Positions 42,358-48,882 of a stretch of 64,000 bases of DNA are shown here, in pieces. The DNA comes from Gammaproteobacteria bacterium (GTDB lineage: Bacteria; Pseudomonadota; Gammaproteobacteria; Acidiferrobacterales; Sulfurifustaceae), in contig SCRL01000016.1 in assembly GCA_004298065.1 (NCBI GenBank), positions 1 to 64,000 on the forward strand, in the 5' to 3' direction. How positions within the stretch are numbered: position 1 is the stretch's first letter; every line of letters starts with the position of its first letter. The notes beneath the pieces are model-generated. The model made no database searches. It saw only the letters and a program-made list of their open reading frames with translations, and had not been told where the DNA came from. Position numbers and translations under genes: made by a program.

Positions 42358-42422
42358 GGCATTGATCTCCTGTGATGGTCGAGAAAGCGCAAGGAGCGCC
42401 TTGCGGCGCTCCAAGGGCGAAG

Positions 42423-42773
42423 TCAGACGACGATTCGCCCGGCCAGCCGTGCGTCGCGCGCATAGCCGCTTAGACGTTTCTCTGCCCGGAAAGACAGGTC
42501 GCGCTCGATCGGCAGGCCCAGCCCGCCGCGCACGCTCGCCAGCTCGTTCAAGCTGACCCAGCCGATTTCCGGCTCCCCCAGGCCCAGGTCGCAAAGACCA
42601 AAGGCGTGGTCGTGGTCGTCTGGATCAATCTCGGTCAGCAGCCAGGTCGCGCTGCCATCCGGCGTGAACAGCTTGACCACCGGGGCCGGATCGAAGTCCG
42701 TGTTCTCCAGCGATGCGCGGCCGTTGGCCAGCAGCACGATGCGCTGCTCGGCAGTGATGGGTACGTTGTTCAT
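42423..42773 (-). CDS. DUF2958 protein, copy 2
   Basis: Like copy 1 at 29884-30234 it has 116 residues and the same core, PVVKLFTPDGSATWLLTEIDPDDHDHAFGLCDLGLGEPEIGWVSLNELASV. The two differ at many positions, so the duplication is old or they were acquired separately. This copy follows the duplicated leader A (42774-42972). Function unknown. Confidence 0.82.
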   Translation of the reverse strand: MNNVPITAEQRIVLLANGRASLENTDFDPAPVVKLFTPDGSATWLLTEIDPDDHDHAFGLCDLGLGEPEIGWVSLNELASVRGGLGLPIERDLSFRAEKRLSGYARDARLAGRIVV

Positions 42774-42999
42774 GGTGAACTCCTGAAAGGTTGCCGGGCG
42801 GAATTGCCCGACCCTTCCGGGGCACGGCGCAGCGCAAGCAGTCACGGGTCGCAGACGGCCGCCAGGACGCAAGCGCCATCGGCGCGCAGCCCTTGACGGC
42901 GAGAACGCCGTGGCACGATGAGGGGAACAGCAAGACCGCCTCCCTCCCACCTCCACACACTCGGCCTTGGGCAAGTGCGCAGCACGCGCAGGCCCGTGA
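42774..42999 (-). repeat. Duplicated leader, copy A, before DUF2958
   Basis: This segment repeats that at 43560-43790, with about 150 bases closely alike. Both contain hairpin 1, CGGGC-GGAATT-GCCCG (42795-42810), about 20 bp before the start codon. Both then contain GGTCGCAGACGGCCGCCAGG and hairpin 2, ACGGCG-AGAA-CGCCGT (42896-42911). On the minus strand it is the 5' leader of the DUF2958 gene. Confidence 0.8.
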
Positions 43000-43052
43000 G
43001 GGCCGGAGTTGCGCCACCAGGCGCAGCAAAAAGGGGGCCGAAGCCCCCTTCG

Positions 43053-43559
43053 TCAAATCAGGCCGCGCTCGGCGAATGACGTGGTGCGAGTCCCCGCAAC
43101 GATGACGTGATCCAGCGTGCGAACGTCCACCAGCGCCAGCGCCTGCCGAAGCTGCGCGGTCATCGCTTTGTCGGCCGCGCTCGGCTCGGGGTTCCCACTC
43201 GGATGGTTGTGCGAAACGATGACCGCCGCCGCATTGAGCCGCAGCGCCTGCTTCACCACCTCGCGCGGATGCACCTCGGCGGCGTCGATCGTGCCGTGGA
43301 ACATCTCCACGTAGTCGATCAACCGATGGCGCGTATCGAGAAACAGGACGGCAAAGACTTCGTGCTCGAAGCCGGCCAGCTTGGCGCGCAGGTAGTCCTT
43401 GACCGCCTCCGGCGAACTGAACGATGCACCGCGTTGCATCTTCTGTTCGATGACCTGGCGCGCAGCTTCCAGAATCTGGTCGGCGTCCGCCGGCCGATAG
43501 CGGCCACGGCCATTGCGCACCATCAGCGGGGTATCGAGAGAGAGGGAGAGTTGCGACAT
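43053..43559 (-). CDS. radC: RadC-family JAB domain protein
   Basis: This 168-residue protein carries the JAMM motif HNHPSGNPEPSAAD (HNH at 117-119, Asp130) and VFAVLFLDTRHRLIDYVEMFHGTID. It is the short form without the N-terminal helix-hairpin-helix domain, common on mobile elements. Despite the name, a repair role is unproven. It is flanked on both sides by copies of the same 150-bp leader and is probably expressed from copy B. Confidence 0.9.
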   Translation of the reverse strand: MSQLSLSLDTPLMVRNGRGRYRPADADQILEAARQVIEQKMQRGASFSSPEAVKDYLRAKLAGFEHEVFAVLFLDTRHRLIDYVEMFHGTIDAAEVHPREVVKQALRLNAAAVIVSHNHPSGNPEPSAADKAMTAQLRQALALVDVRTLDHVIVAGTRTTSFAERGLI

Positions 43560-43884
43560 GATCGTGCTCCGGTTGCTCGGGCGGAATTGCCCGGAACCGT
43601 GTTCAGCACGGCGCAGCGCAAGCAGTCAGGGGTCGCAGACGGCCGCCAGGACGCAAGCGCGCATGGCGTGCGCCGCCCTTGACGGCGAGAACGCCGTGAT
43701 ACGGTGAAGGGAGCAGCAAGACCGCCTACACACCGCCCACTGCACACCCTCGGCTTTTGGGCAAGCGGAGCGCGCAGGCCCGCGAGGGCCGAAGGCGTCA
43801 GGGGTCAAAGCCGAATGGCCGCGACTCGGAACGAGGCGTGGGGCACAGCCCGCGAACCCGACGGCGGAACGCCGGGACGCCCGG
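43560..43884 (-). repeat. Duplicated leader, copy B, before radC
   Basis: About 43572-43760 matches copy A at 42792-42972. It has hairpin CGGGC-GGAATT-GCCCG at 43578-43593 (19 bp before the radC ATG) and ACGGCG-AGAA-CGCCGT at 43682-43697. The part beyond, to 43870, shares AAGCCGAATGGCCG and similar strings with 30876-30970. No gene is seen in the gap. Confidence 0.78.
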
Positions 43885-45048
43885 TTACTGCGGGAGTTTC
43901 GTGGGCTGCTTCGACGTGCGCGATTCCAGCAAGCGCCGCGTAGTCTCCAATTCCTTCTGCAACAGCTCGGCATCCGGCAGCACGGTACGGTAGTTCGCCG
44001 CCATCACCTTCGACGGCAAACCTTCCAAGGCATACCGCGCCAGGGCATGGCCCTTGTCGGCGCACAGGATCAACCCCACGGGCGGGTTTTCATCGGGATA
44101 GGCCCAATGCTCCTTGGCGTAGTTGCAATACATGAGCATCTGGCCCACGTCGGCATGGGACAGGCTGCCCAGCTTCAAGTCGATGATGACCAGGCAGCGC
44201 AGCCGCCGATGGAAAAACAGAAGATCCACCCGATACCACGTCTGGTCGATGCGTAAGCGCCGCTGCCGCCCGACGAAAGTGAACCCTTCGCCCAGCTCCA
44301 GCAGAAAATCCTCCAGCCGCTGGATCAGCGCGGCCTCCAGATCGGATTCGGAATACTCGTCCTTGAGGTTCAGGAACTCCAGCACGTAGGGGTCTTTGAT
44401 GGCGTCGTCGGGCCTGACGGCATCCTCGGGCCTCGGCGCTGCGCCCTTGACCAGCATCGCCGCCTTGTCCTTGGACAAGGCCGTGCGCTCGTAGAACTGG
44501 CTGCCGATCTGCCGGTCAAGCTGGCGCACGCTCCAGCCGCCGCGCAACGCCTCGGCCTCGTAGAACCGGCGGGCGTGGTCGTCCTTGACCGCCAGCAGCC
44601 GCACGTAGGCCGACCACGGCAGCGGGAACACCTGCGCCAACTCGGTCAGGGCGAATTTCCGAGACACTGTCTCGGAAATCTCGGCAGGCAGCTCGTCGCC
44701 CGATTTCCGAGACAGTGCCTCGGAAATCACGGGCCGGGGATAGGCGGCGAAGAACCGCCGCATGTTCTCCAGATTGTCCGGGCTGAAACCGCGCCCGAAG
44801 CGCGCGGTCAGGTCGGCGGACAGCCGGGCAATCAACTGCTCGCCATAGCCCGCGCGCCGCTTGCCCTGTTGCTCGGCCTCCACGATACGGCGGCCGATTT
44901 CCCAATAGCTGGCCGTCATCAGCGCATTGACGCTGCGCGCCGCCGCCTGGCGCGCGGCGTCCAGCAGTTCCACGATGCCGCCGTGGATGCCGGCGTAGCC
45001 GGCAGGCAGGGCGGCGTCTTTGGCGGCTTTGGGCGTCCGGGCGCTCAT
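43885..45048 (-). CDS. DUF1016 (YhcG-type) PD-(D/E)XK nuclease
   Basis: The protein has 387 residues. The N-terminal DUF1016 helical domain reads SYWEIGRRIVEAEQQGKRRAGYGEQLIARLSADLTARFGRGFSPDNLENMRRF. The C-terminal nuclease domain has RRLRIDQTWYRVDLLFFHRRLRCLVIIDLKLGSLSHADVGQMLMYCNYA, with Asp and Asp-x-Lys in the usual places. Between them a Ser/Arg/Lys-rich repeat (EALSRKSGDELPAEISETVSRKF) is encoded by two DNA palindromes at 44655-44728. Such genes often travel with mobile elements or restriction loci. It overlaps the integrase stop by 4 bp. Confidence 0.85.
   Translation of the reverse strand: MSARTPKAAKDAALPAGYAGIHGGIVELLDAARQAAARSVNALMTASYWEIGRRIVEAEQQGKRRAGYGEQLIARLSADLTARFGRGFSPDNLENMRRFFAAYPRPVISEALSRKSGDELPAEISETVSRKFALTELAQVFPLPWSAYVRLLAVKDDHARRFYEAEALRGGWSVRQLDRQIGSQFYERTALSKDKAAMLVKGAAPRPEDAVRPDDAIKDPYVLEFLNLKDEYSESDLEAALIQRLEDFLLELGEGFTFVGRQRRLRIDQTWYRVDLLFFHRRLRCLVIIDLKLGSLSHADVGQMLMYCNYAKEHWAYPDENPPVGLILCADKGHALARYALEGLPSKVMAANYRTVLPDAELLQKELETTRRLLESRTSKQPTKLPQ
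44655..44728. repeat. Two palindromes inside the DUF1016 gene
   Basis: Copy 1 (44655-44679) has perfect 12-bp arms ATTTCCGAGACA / TGTCTCGGAAAT with one central base. Copy 2 (44702-44728) has 10-bp arms GATTTCCGAG / CTCGGAAATC. They are in frame and encode the repeated peptide S(E)xxSRK. They look like a palindromic unit inserted in a coding sequence. Confidence 0.8.
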
Positions 45049-46250
45049 GCCGTGGCCTCCTGCGGCTGCGGTTGCCGCTTCCCGGTGATGGTCTGCCGAC
45101 GGGTCGCCACCAGTTCGGCGGCTTGGCGCACAGGATCGTCCTCGGTGTGGACGTAGCGCATGAACATCGCCACGGTCTTGTGCGCCGTCAGCGCCATGCC
45201 GACCTTGACCGGGACGCCCGAATTGGCAATGTCGGTCGCGGAGCGATGGCGAATGCCGTGGGTGCCGACCTTCGGCACGCCGGCATTGCTGAGGATGCGC
45301 CGCCACCCCTGATAGTAGGTGTGGGGGCTGAGGGGCTGGCGGTGGTCGATGATCGCCGGGCAGACATAGGGCGAATCGCCATAGCGGGGGGCGCTCGTCA
45401 GCCGCCGCTTGGCTTCCTCGCTCAAGGGCTTGGACATATCGCCGGTCTTGCTGTCCGGCCAGACCACCCGGCCATTGGGCAGGTCGAGCCAATCCCACTG
45501 CAACAGCAGGATTTCCGACATGCGCGCGGCGAACTCGAATTGCAGCCGGACGGCCAGCAAGAGGATGGGATGCTCCAAGTTCTCGGCTTCGGCCTTGTCC
45601 AGATAGGCGAACAGCTTGACCATCTGGTCATCGGTAATAAGCCGGGTCGAGCCTTTTTCCGGGTACTTGGGCACATGGCGGCACGGGTTGGAGCCGTCTG
45701 GCCGGTAGCCCCACAGCTCGGCCAGATTGAACATCTTGCGCACGAGCGACAGCACCCGATTGGCCTGGGTGGGCGACTTCTCCATGCGCTTCATCAGCGC
45801 GGTAATGTCGTTGCGCGTGACTTCGTGAACCTTCTTGGTGCCGAAGGCCGGAATGACGAAGGTGTCGATCTGGTACTGGTAGCCGGCCTGGGTGCTCGGC
45901 TTGTTGTGCGGCTTGGAGTGGTCATCCATGAACCGGCCGCACAGCTCCTTGACCGTTGGGGCCTTGCGGGCATCCGCCTTGTCCAGTCCGGGGTCGCCGC
46001 CGCGCCGGACTTCGGCCAGCCAGTCTTGCGCCAGCGACCGGGCCTGTTCGACCGTCAGCTCGCCGAACTGGCCGAGCGACGGCTTGCGCCGCACGCCGGA
46101 GTTCGTGCGGTACTGAAGCATGAATACCTTGCGCCCGGTTGGTGTAACCTTGCACAAGAAGCCTGGAACGAGCGTGTCTCGGAGTTCCACGTCGCAGGTT
46201 CGCGCCTGTGCCGTGTCAACGACGGACTTGGTGAGTTTGATTTTCGCCAT
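45045..46250 (-). CDS. int: Tyrosine-type integrase of the element
   Basis: This 401-residue phage-type integrase has an N-terminal DUF4102-like arm-binding domain (DTLVPGFLCKVTPTGRKVFMLQYRTNSGVRRKPSLGQFGELTVEQAR), a SAM-like core-binding domain and a catalytic domain. The catalytic residues are Arg243 (AARMSE), His331 and Arg334 (THGIRH), His357 (TAHKT) and Tyr366 (MRYVH). ATG 46250 with AGGAGC 6 bp before it gives the standard start MAKIKLTKSVVD; the frame is open to 46352. It lies 178 bp from attR, as expected for the enzyme acting on tRNA-Leu. It differs from the typical Tn4371 integrase in target choice. Confidence 0.92.
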   Translation of the reverse strand: MAKIKLTKSVVDTAQARTCDVELRDTLVPGFLCKVTPTGRKVFMLQYRTNSGVRRKPSLGQFGELTVEQARSLAQDWLAEVRRGGDPGLDKADARKAPTVKELCGRFMDDHSKPHNKPSTQAGYQYQIDTFVIPAFGTKKVHEVTRNDITALMKRMEKSPTQANRVLSLVRKMFNLAELWGYRPDGSNPCRHVPKYPEKGSTRLITDDQMVKLFAYLDKAEAENLEHPILLLAVRLQFEFAARMSEILLLQWDWLDLPNGRVVWPDSKTGDMSKPLSEEAKRRLTSAPRYGDSPYVCPAIIDHRQPLSPHTYYQGWRRILSNAGVPKVGTHGIRHRSATDIANSGVPVKVGMALTAHKTVAMFMRYVHTEDDPVRQAAELVATRRQTITGKRQPQPQEATA

Positions 46251-46427
46251 GAGGGTGCTCCTGAAAGGCCCCGATTCCAGGGGCCGGCTAGGAGCCAAGC
46301 GAAAGGGAACCGGGGCGGATTGCATCGCGCACCGGGATATGATGGAAGGCATCGGTTAGCTGGGAAACCTGCTACAGCAAGCCCCATCCAACCCCATAGG
46401 TGTCCCGGTGCGGAAGCCATGCTCTGG
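46251..46427. other. Right end of the element between int and attR
   Basis: No gene is seen. This 177-bp stretch should carry the int promoter on the minus strand and integrase arm sites. Short palindromes such as GGCCCC/GGGGCC lie near 46268-46284. It shows no tRNA-like sequence before the core, so on excision the element end cannot rebuild a tRNA. Confidence 0.5.
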
Positions 46428-46482
46428 CTTAAAATCCCTTGGCCGCAAGGCCGTGCCGGTTCGAGTCCGGCCCCGGGCACCA
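46428..46482 (+). pseudogene. attR core and host tRNA-Leu(UAA) 3' half
   Basis: The core CTTAAAATC (46428-46436) is followed by CCT of the anticodon stem, a variable arm with GGCC-GCAA-GGCC, the T arm GCCGG-TTCGAGT-CCGGC (46455-46471), the acceptor strand CCCGGGC (46472-46478) that pairs with GCCCGGG at 1014, and ACCA (46479-46482). It has no 5' half in front of it: the preceding bases GCTCTGG belong to the element. It is therefore not a functional tRNA gene in the integrated state. Confidence 0.93.
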
Positions 46483-46510
46483 TCATTTACCGTATTCCCC
46501 CCATATCCTG

Positions 46511-46527
46511 TTTAAGCCTGGCTTAAG
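46511..46527 (+). promoter_or_regulatory. PmrA/QseB-type box before the SHP gene
   Basis: TTTAAG (46511-46516), five bases, CTTAAG (46522-46527) fits the PmrA/QseB half-site pattern YTTAAG-N5-YTTAAG. It lies 48 bp before the SHP start codon, at a fit distance for activation. The regulator is probably the OmpR-type response regulator encoded at 48209-48877. Confidence 0.65.
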
Positions 46528-46574
46528 CATTGGCGCATAGCCTGTGCGCATCGTCCAACCCGAAGGAGGTAACG

Positions 46575-46997
46575 ATGATGCGCAAGAACGGCCCAATGGC
46601 CGGCATGCTGACGTTACTGCTGTTGTCCGCAACCCAAGCCGCAACGGCTGAAACGCCCACTGAAATCCTTTCCGGCTTCGAAACCACTAAGAAACAGGCC
46701 GACCGCGGCTTTCGCGGCTTCTCCGCCCAACGCGGTGAACAATTCTTCAAGACCACACACGGCAACGAGTGGAGTTGCGCCAGTTGCCACGGCAACGACG
46801 CCACCGTCACCGGCAAGCACGCCAAGACCGGCAAGCTGATCGAGCCGCTGGCGCCGACCGCCAACGCCAAACGCTTCACCGACCCGGCCAAGGTCGAGAA
46901 GTGGTTCAAGCGCAACTGCAATGACGTGCTGAGCCGCACGTGCACGGCGCAGGAGAAGGGCGACGTGCTGGCCTACCTCCTGACCCTGAAAAAGTAG
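46575..46997 (+). CDS. shp: SHP-like monohaem cytochrome c (DUF1924)
   Basis: This 140-residue exported protein has a signal peptide (MLTLLLLSATQAATA, cut near 25) and one haem site CASCH (68-72). A second Cys pair near the C terminus (NCNDVLSRTC) is typical of sphaeroides haem protein. SHP binds oxygen or nitric oxide at a haem with an unusual, displaceable Asn ligand. AAGGAGGT at 46563-46570 serves ATG 46575 or, with better spacing, 46578. DHC and cytochrome b genes follow, the known SHP gene set. It is host chromosome, 92 bp after the tRNA end. Confidence 0.85.
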   Translation: MMRKNGPMAGMLTLLLLSATQAATAETPTEILSGFETTKKQADRGFRGFSAQRGEQFFKTTHGNEWSCASCHGNDATVTGKHAKTGKLIEPLAPTANAKRFTDPAKVEKWFKRNCNDVLSRTCTAQEKGDVLAYLLTLKK

Positions 46998-47005
46998 GAG
47001 GTCTT

Positions 47006-47470
47006 ATGCGCATCTATCGTTTCGTCAATCCGGCCCTCTGGTTGTTGCTTACGCTGGCCACCGGCACCGCATACGCCGGCGAGCATGTCTATACCGCCAC
47101 CGACCCGGCATGGAAGACCGAATGCGGCTCATGCCACGTCGCGTACCCACCGCAACTGCTGCCGGCGGCGTCCTGGCGCAAGCTCATGACCGGGCTGAAC
47201 AACCACTTCGGCACCGATGCGAGTCTCGACGCCAAGACCGCCGAGTCCATTGCCCGGTTCCTCGAAACCAACTCCAGCACCAAGCGCAAATACGCAAACG
47301 ATTCCGCGCTGCGTATCACGGAATCCCGCTGGTTCCGCAAGGAACATGACGAAGTCCCGGCGCGTACCTGGAAAAACCCGACGATAAAAAGCGCCGCCAA
47401 CTGCACCGCCTGCCATACGCGCGCGGAGCAGGGTGACTACAGCGAGCGCACGCTGCGCGTACCCCGATAG
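47006..47470 (+). CDS. dhc: DHC-like dihaem cytochrome c
   Basis: The protein has 154 residues with a signal peptide (LWLLLTLATGTAYA, cut near 24) and two haem-binding motifs, CGSCH (40-44) and CTACH (133-137). It matches the dihaem cytochrome c family that gives electrons to SHP. ATG 47006 has TAGGAGG 6 bp before it and comes 8 bp after the SHP stop. Periplasmic location is expected. Confidence 0.88.
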   Translation: MRIYRFVNPALWLLLTLATGTAYAGEHVYTATDPAWKTECGSCHVAYPPQLLPAASWRKLMTGLNNHFGTDASLDAKTAESIARFLETNSSTKRKYANDSALRITESRWFRKEHDEVPARTWKNPTIKSAANCTACHTRAEQGDYSERTLRVPR

Positions 47471-47479
47471 GAGTCCTGT

Positions 47480-48172
47480 ATGAACACCAAGCAATCCATT
47501 CTGGTTTGGGACATCCCGACACGGCTGTTCCACTGGCTGCTGGCACTGTCGTTCGTCGGCGCGTTCATTACCGCCGAATCCGAACGCACGCGCGATCTGC
47601 ACCTTCTGTTCGGCTATACGCTGCTTGGCCTGATCGGCTTTCGGCTACTGTGGGGCCTGATCGGCACGCGCTACGCACGTTTCCGTTCATTCCTGTTCAG
47701 CCCGACGGCGGTGCGCGACTATCTGACCTCGCTGCTGACGCGTCAGCCGAAACACTACCTCGGCCACAACCCGGCGGGCAGCCTCACTGTGTTCCTGCTG
47801 CTTGGGCTCGGGCTGTTGGCCGGCATCACCGGCTGGGCCGCGTACAACGATACGAGCGGGGGCGAGCAGCTGGAGGAGTTGCACGAGGGCATGGCCAATG
47901 CCATGCTCGTCGTGGTATTCGTGCATATCGCCGGCGTCGTCGTGAGCAGCCTGCTGCACCGGGAAAACCTGGTGCGCGCGATGATCACCGGGCGCAAGCA
48001 GGGCGAACCGGAGCAGGGCATTCGCTACCGCCACGCCTGGCTCGGCGCCATCCTGCTCGCGACGGTCGCGGGGTTCTGGTACTGGTATCCGCAGACCCTG
48101 GCAGCGCCGGACACGCACGCGCAAGTTGCCCAACGCATGACACACGACGATCAGCGGCACGAAATCCATTAA
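47480..48172 (+). CDS. Cytochrome b561-type membrane electron carrier
   Basis: This 230-residue protein is of the prokaryotic cytochrome b561 family with about four membrane helices (LFHWLLALSFVGAFI, LLFGYTLLGLIGFRLLWGL, LTVFLLLGLGLLAGITGW and AMLVVVFVHIAGVVVSSLL). Probable haem His residues lie in RLFHWL, RDLHLLFGY, LHEGM and FVHIAG. It likely passes quinol electrons to DHC and SHP. It starts 9 bp after the DHC stop with AGGAGT before it. Confidence 0.88.
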   Translation: MNTKQSILVWDIPTRLFHWLLALSFVGAFITAESERTRDLHLLFGYTLLGLIGFRLLWGLIGTRYARFRSFLFSPTAVRDYLTSLLTRQPKHYLGHNPAGSLTVFLLLGLGLLAGITGWAAYNDTSGGEQLEELHEGMANAMLVVVFVHIAGVVVSSLLHRENLVRAMITGRKQGEPEQGIRYRHAWLGAILLATVAGFWYWYPQTLAAPDTHAQVAQRMTHDDQRHEIH

Positions 48173-48208
48173 CCAGAACAACCACGACAGGGCAGATCAA
48201 CATACGGC

Positions 48209-48877
48209 ATGCGCATACTGGTCGTCGAAGATGACCCGCTCCTGGGCGACGCGCTGCAGGCGGGCCTGAAGCAGGCGGGGCAGGCCACGGACTGGGTGCG
48301 CGACGGCGTCGCGGCGCTGCACGCACTGGACGCCGAGCCCTATGCCGCGGTCGTGCTCGACCTCGGCCTGCCGCGGCTTTCGGGCATGGATGTGCTGCGC
48401 CGCTTGCGCAGTCAGGCCAATCCCATCCCGGTGCTAATCCTGACCGCGCGCGACACCGTCGAGGACCGCATTCAGGGCCTCGACACCGGCGCCGACGACT
48501 ATCTCATCAAACCATTCGACATGGGCGAGTTGAACGCGCGCCTGCGCGCGCTAGTGCGTCGCGCCAGCGGTGCTCCCACGCCGGTGCTGCACGCCGCTGG
48601 CATCGAGCTCGATCCCGCGACGTATCGCGTAAGCTTTCGCGGTCAGCCGGTCGAGCTCTCGGCCCGTGAATTCGCCGTGTTGCATGCGTTGATGCTCAAC
48701 GCCGGGCGCACCTTGTCGCGCGCCCAGATCGAAGAACAACTCTACGCCTGGGGCGAGGAGATCGAGAGCAACGTGGTCGAGGTCCACATCCATCACCTGC
48801 GGCGCAAGCTTTCACCCGACCTGATACGCACCGTGCGCGGCGTCGGCTACCTGCTGCCGCGCGACGTTCCTGCCTGA
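48209..48877 (+). CDS. OmpR-family response regulator (QseB/PmrA-like)
   Basis: This 222-residue protein has a receiver domain with acidic pocket ED (7-9), phospho-acceptor Asp51 (VVLDLGLP) and Lys in DDYLIKPFD. A winged-helix domain follows (LSAREFAVLHALMLNAGRTLSRAQIEEQLYAWGEEIESNVVEVHIHHLRRKL). The QseB/PmrA group binds YTTAAG direct repeats, and one lies before the SHP gene (46511). It is the fourth gene after that box and precedes its kinase by 5 bp. Confidence 0.92.
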   Translation: MRILVVEDDPLLGDALQAGLKQAGQATDWVRDGVAALHALDAEPYAAVVLDLGLPRLSGMDVLRRLRSQANPIPVLILTARDTVEDRIQGLDTGADDYLIKPFDMGELNARLRALVRRASGAPTPVLHAAGIELDPATYRVSFRGQPVELSAREFAVLHALMLNAGRTLSRAQIEEQLYAWGEEIESNVVEVHIHHLRRKLSPDLIRTVRGVGYLLPRDVPA

Positions 48878-48882
48878 AAACC

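Larger units (their letters stand above)
1055..46427. mobile_element. Tn4371-like integrative and conjugative element in tRNA-Leu(UAA)
   Basis: The element is bounded by the 9-bp repeat CTTAAAATC and by the two separated halves of one tRNA-Leu gene. It contains a full P-type mating-pair set (trbB-C-D-E-J-K-L-F-G-I with traG), a VirD2-like relaxase, the pilin peptidase traF, parA, repA with iterons, parB, radC and a tyrosine integrase next to attR. The gene order trb/traG - LysR - relaxase - traF - DUF2840 - RHH - parA - repA matches the Tn4371 ICE family. I see no stop or deletion in the transfer genes, so it may be transferable. Cargo: a Gabija pair, a restriction/pAgo operon and a porin/cupin/LysR cluster. 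Choosing 46427 rather than 46436 as the right limit only depends on which core copy is counted. Confidence 0.92.
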
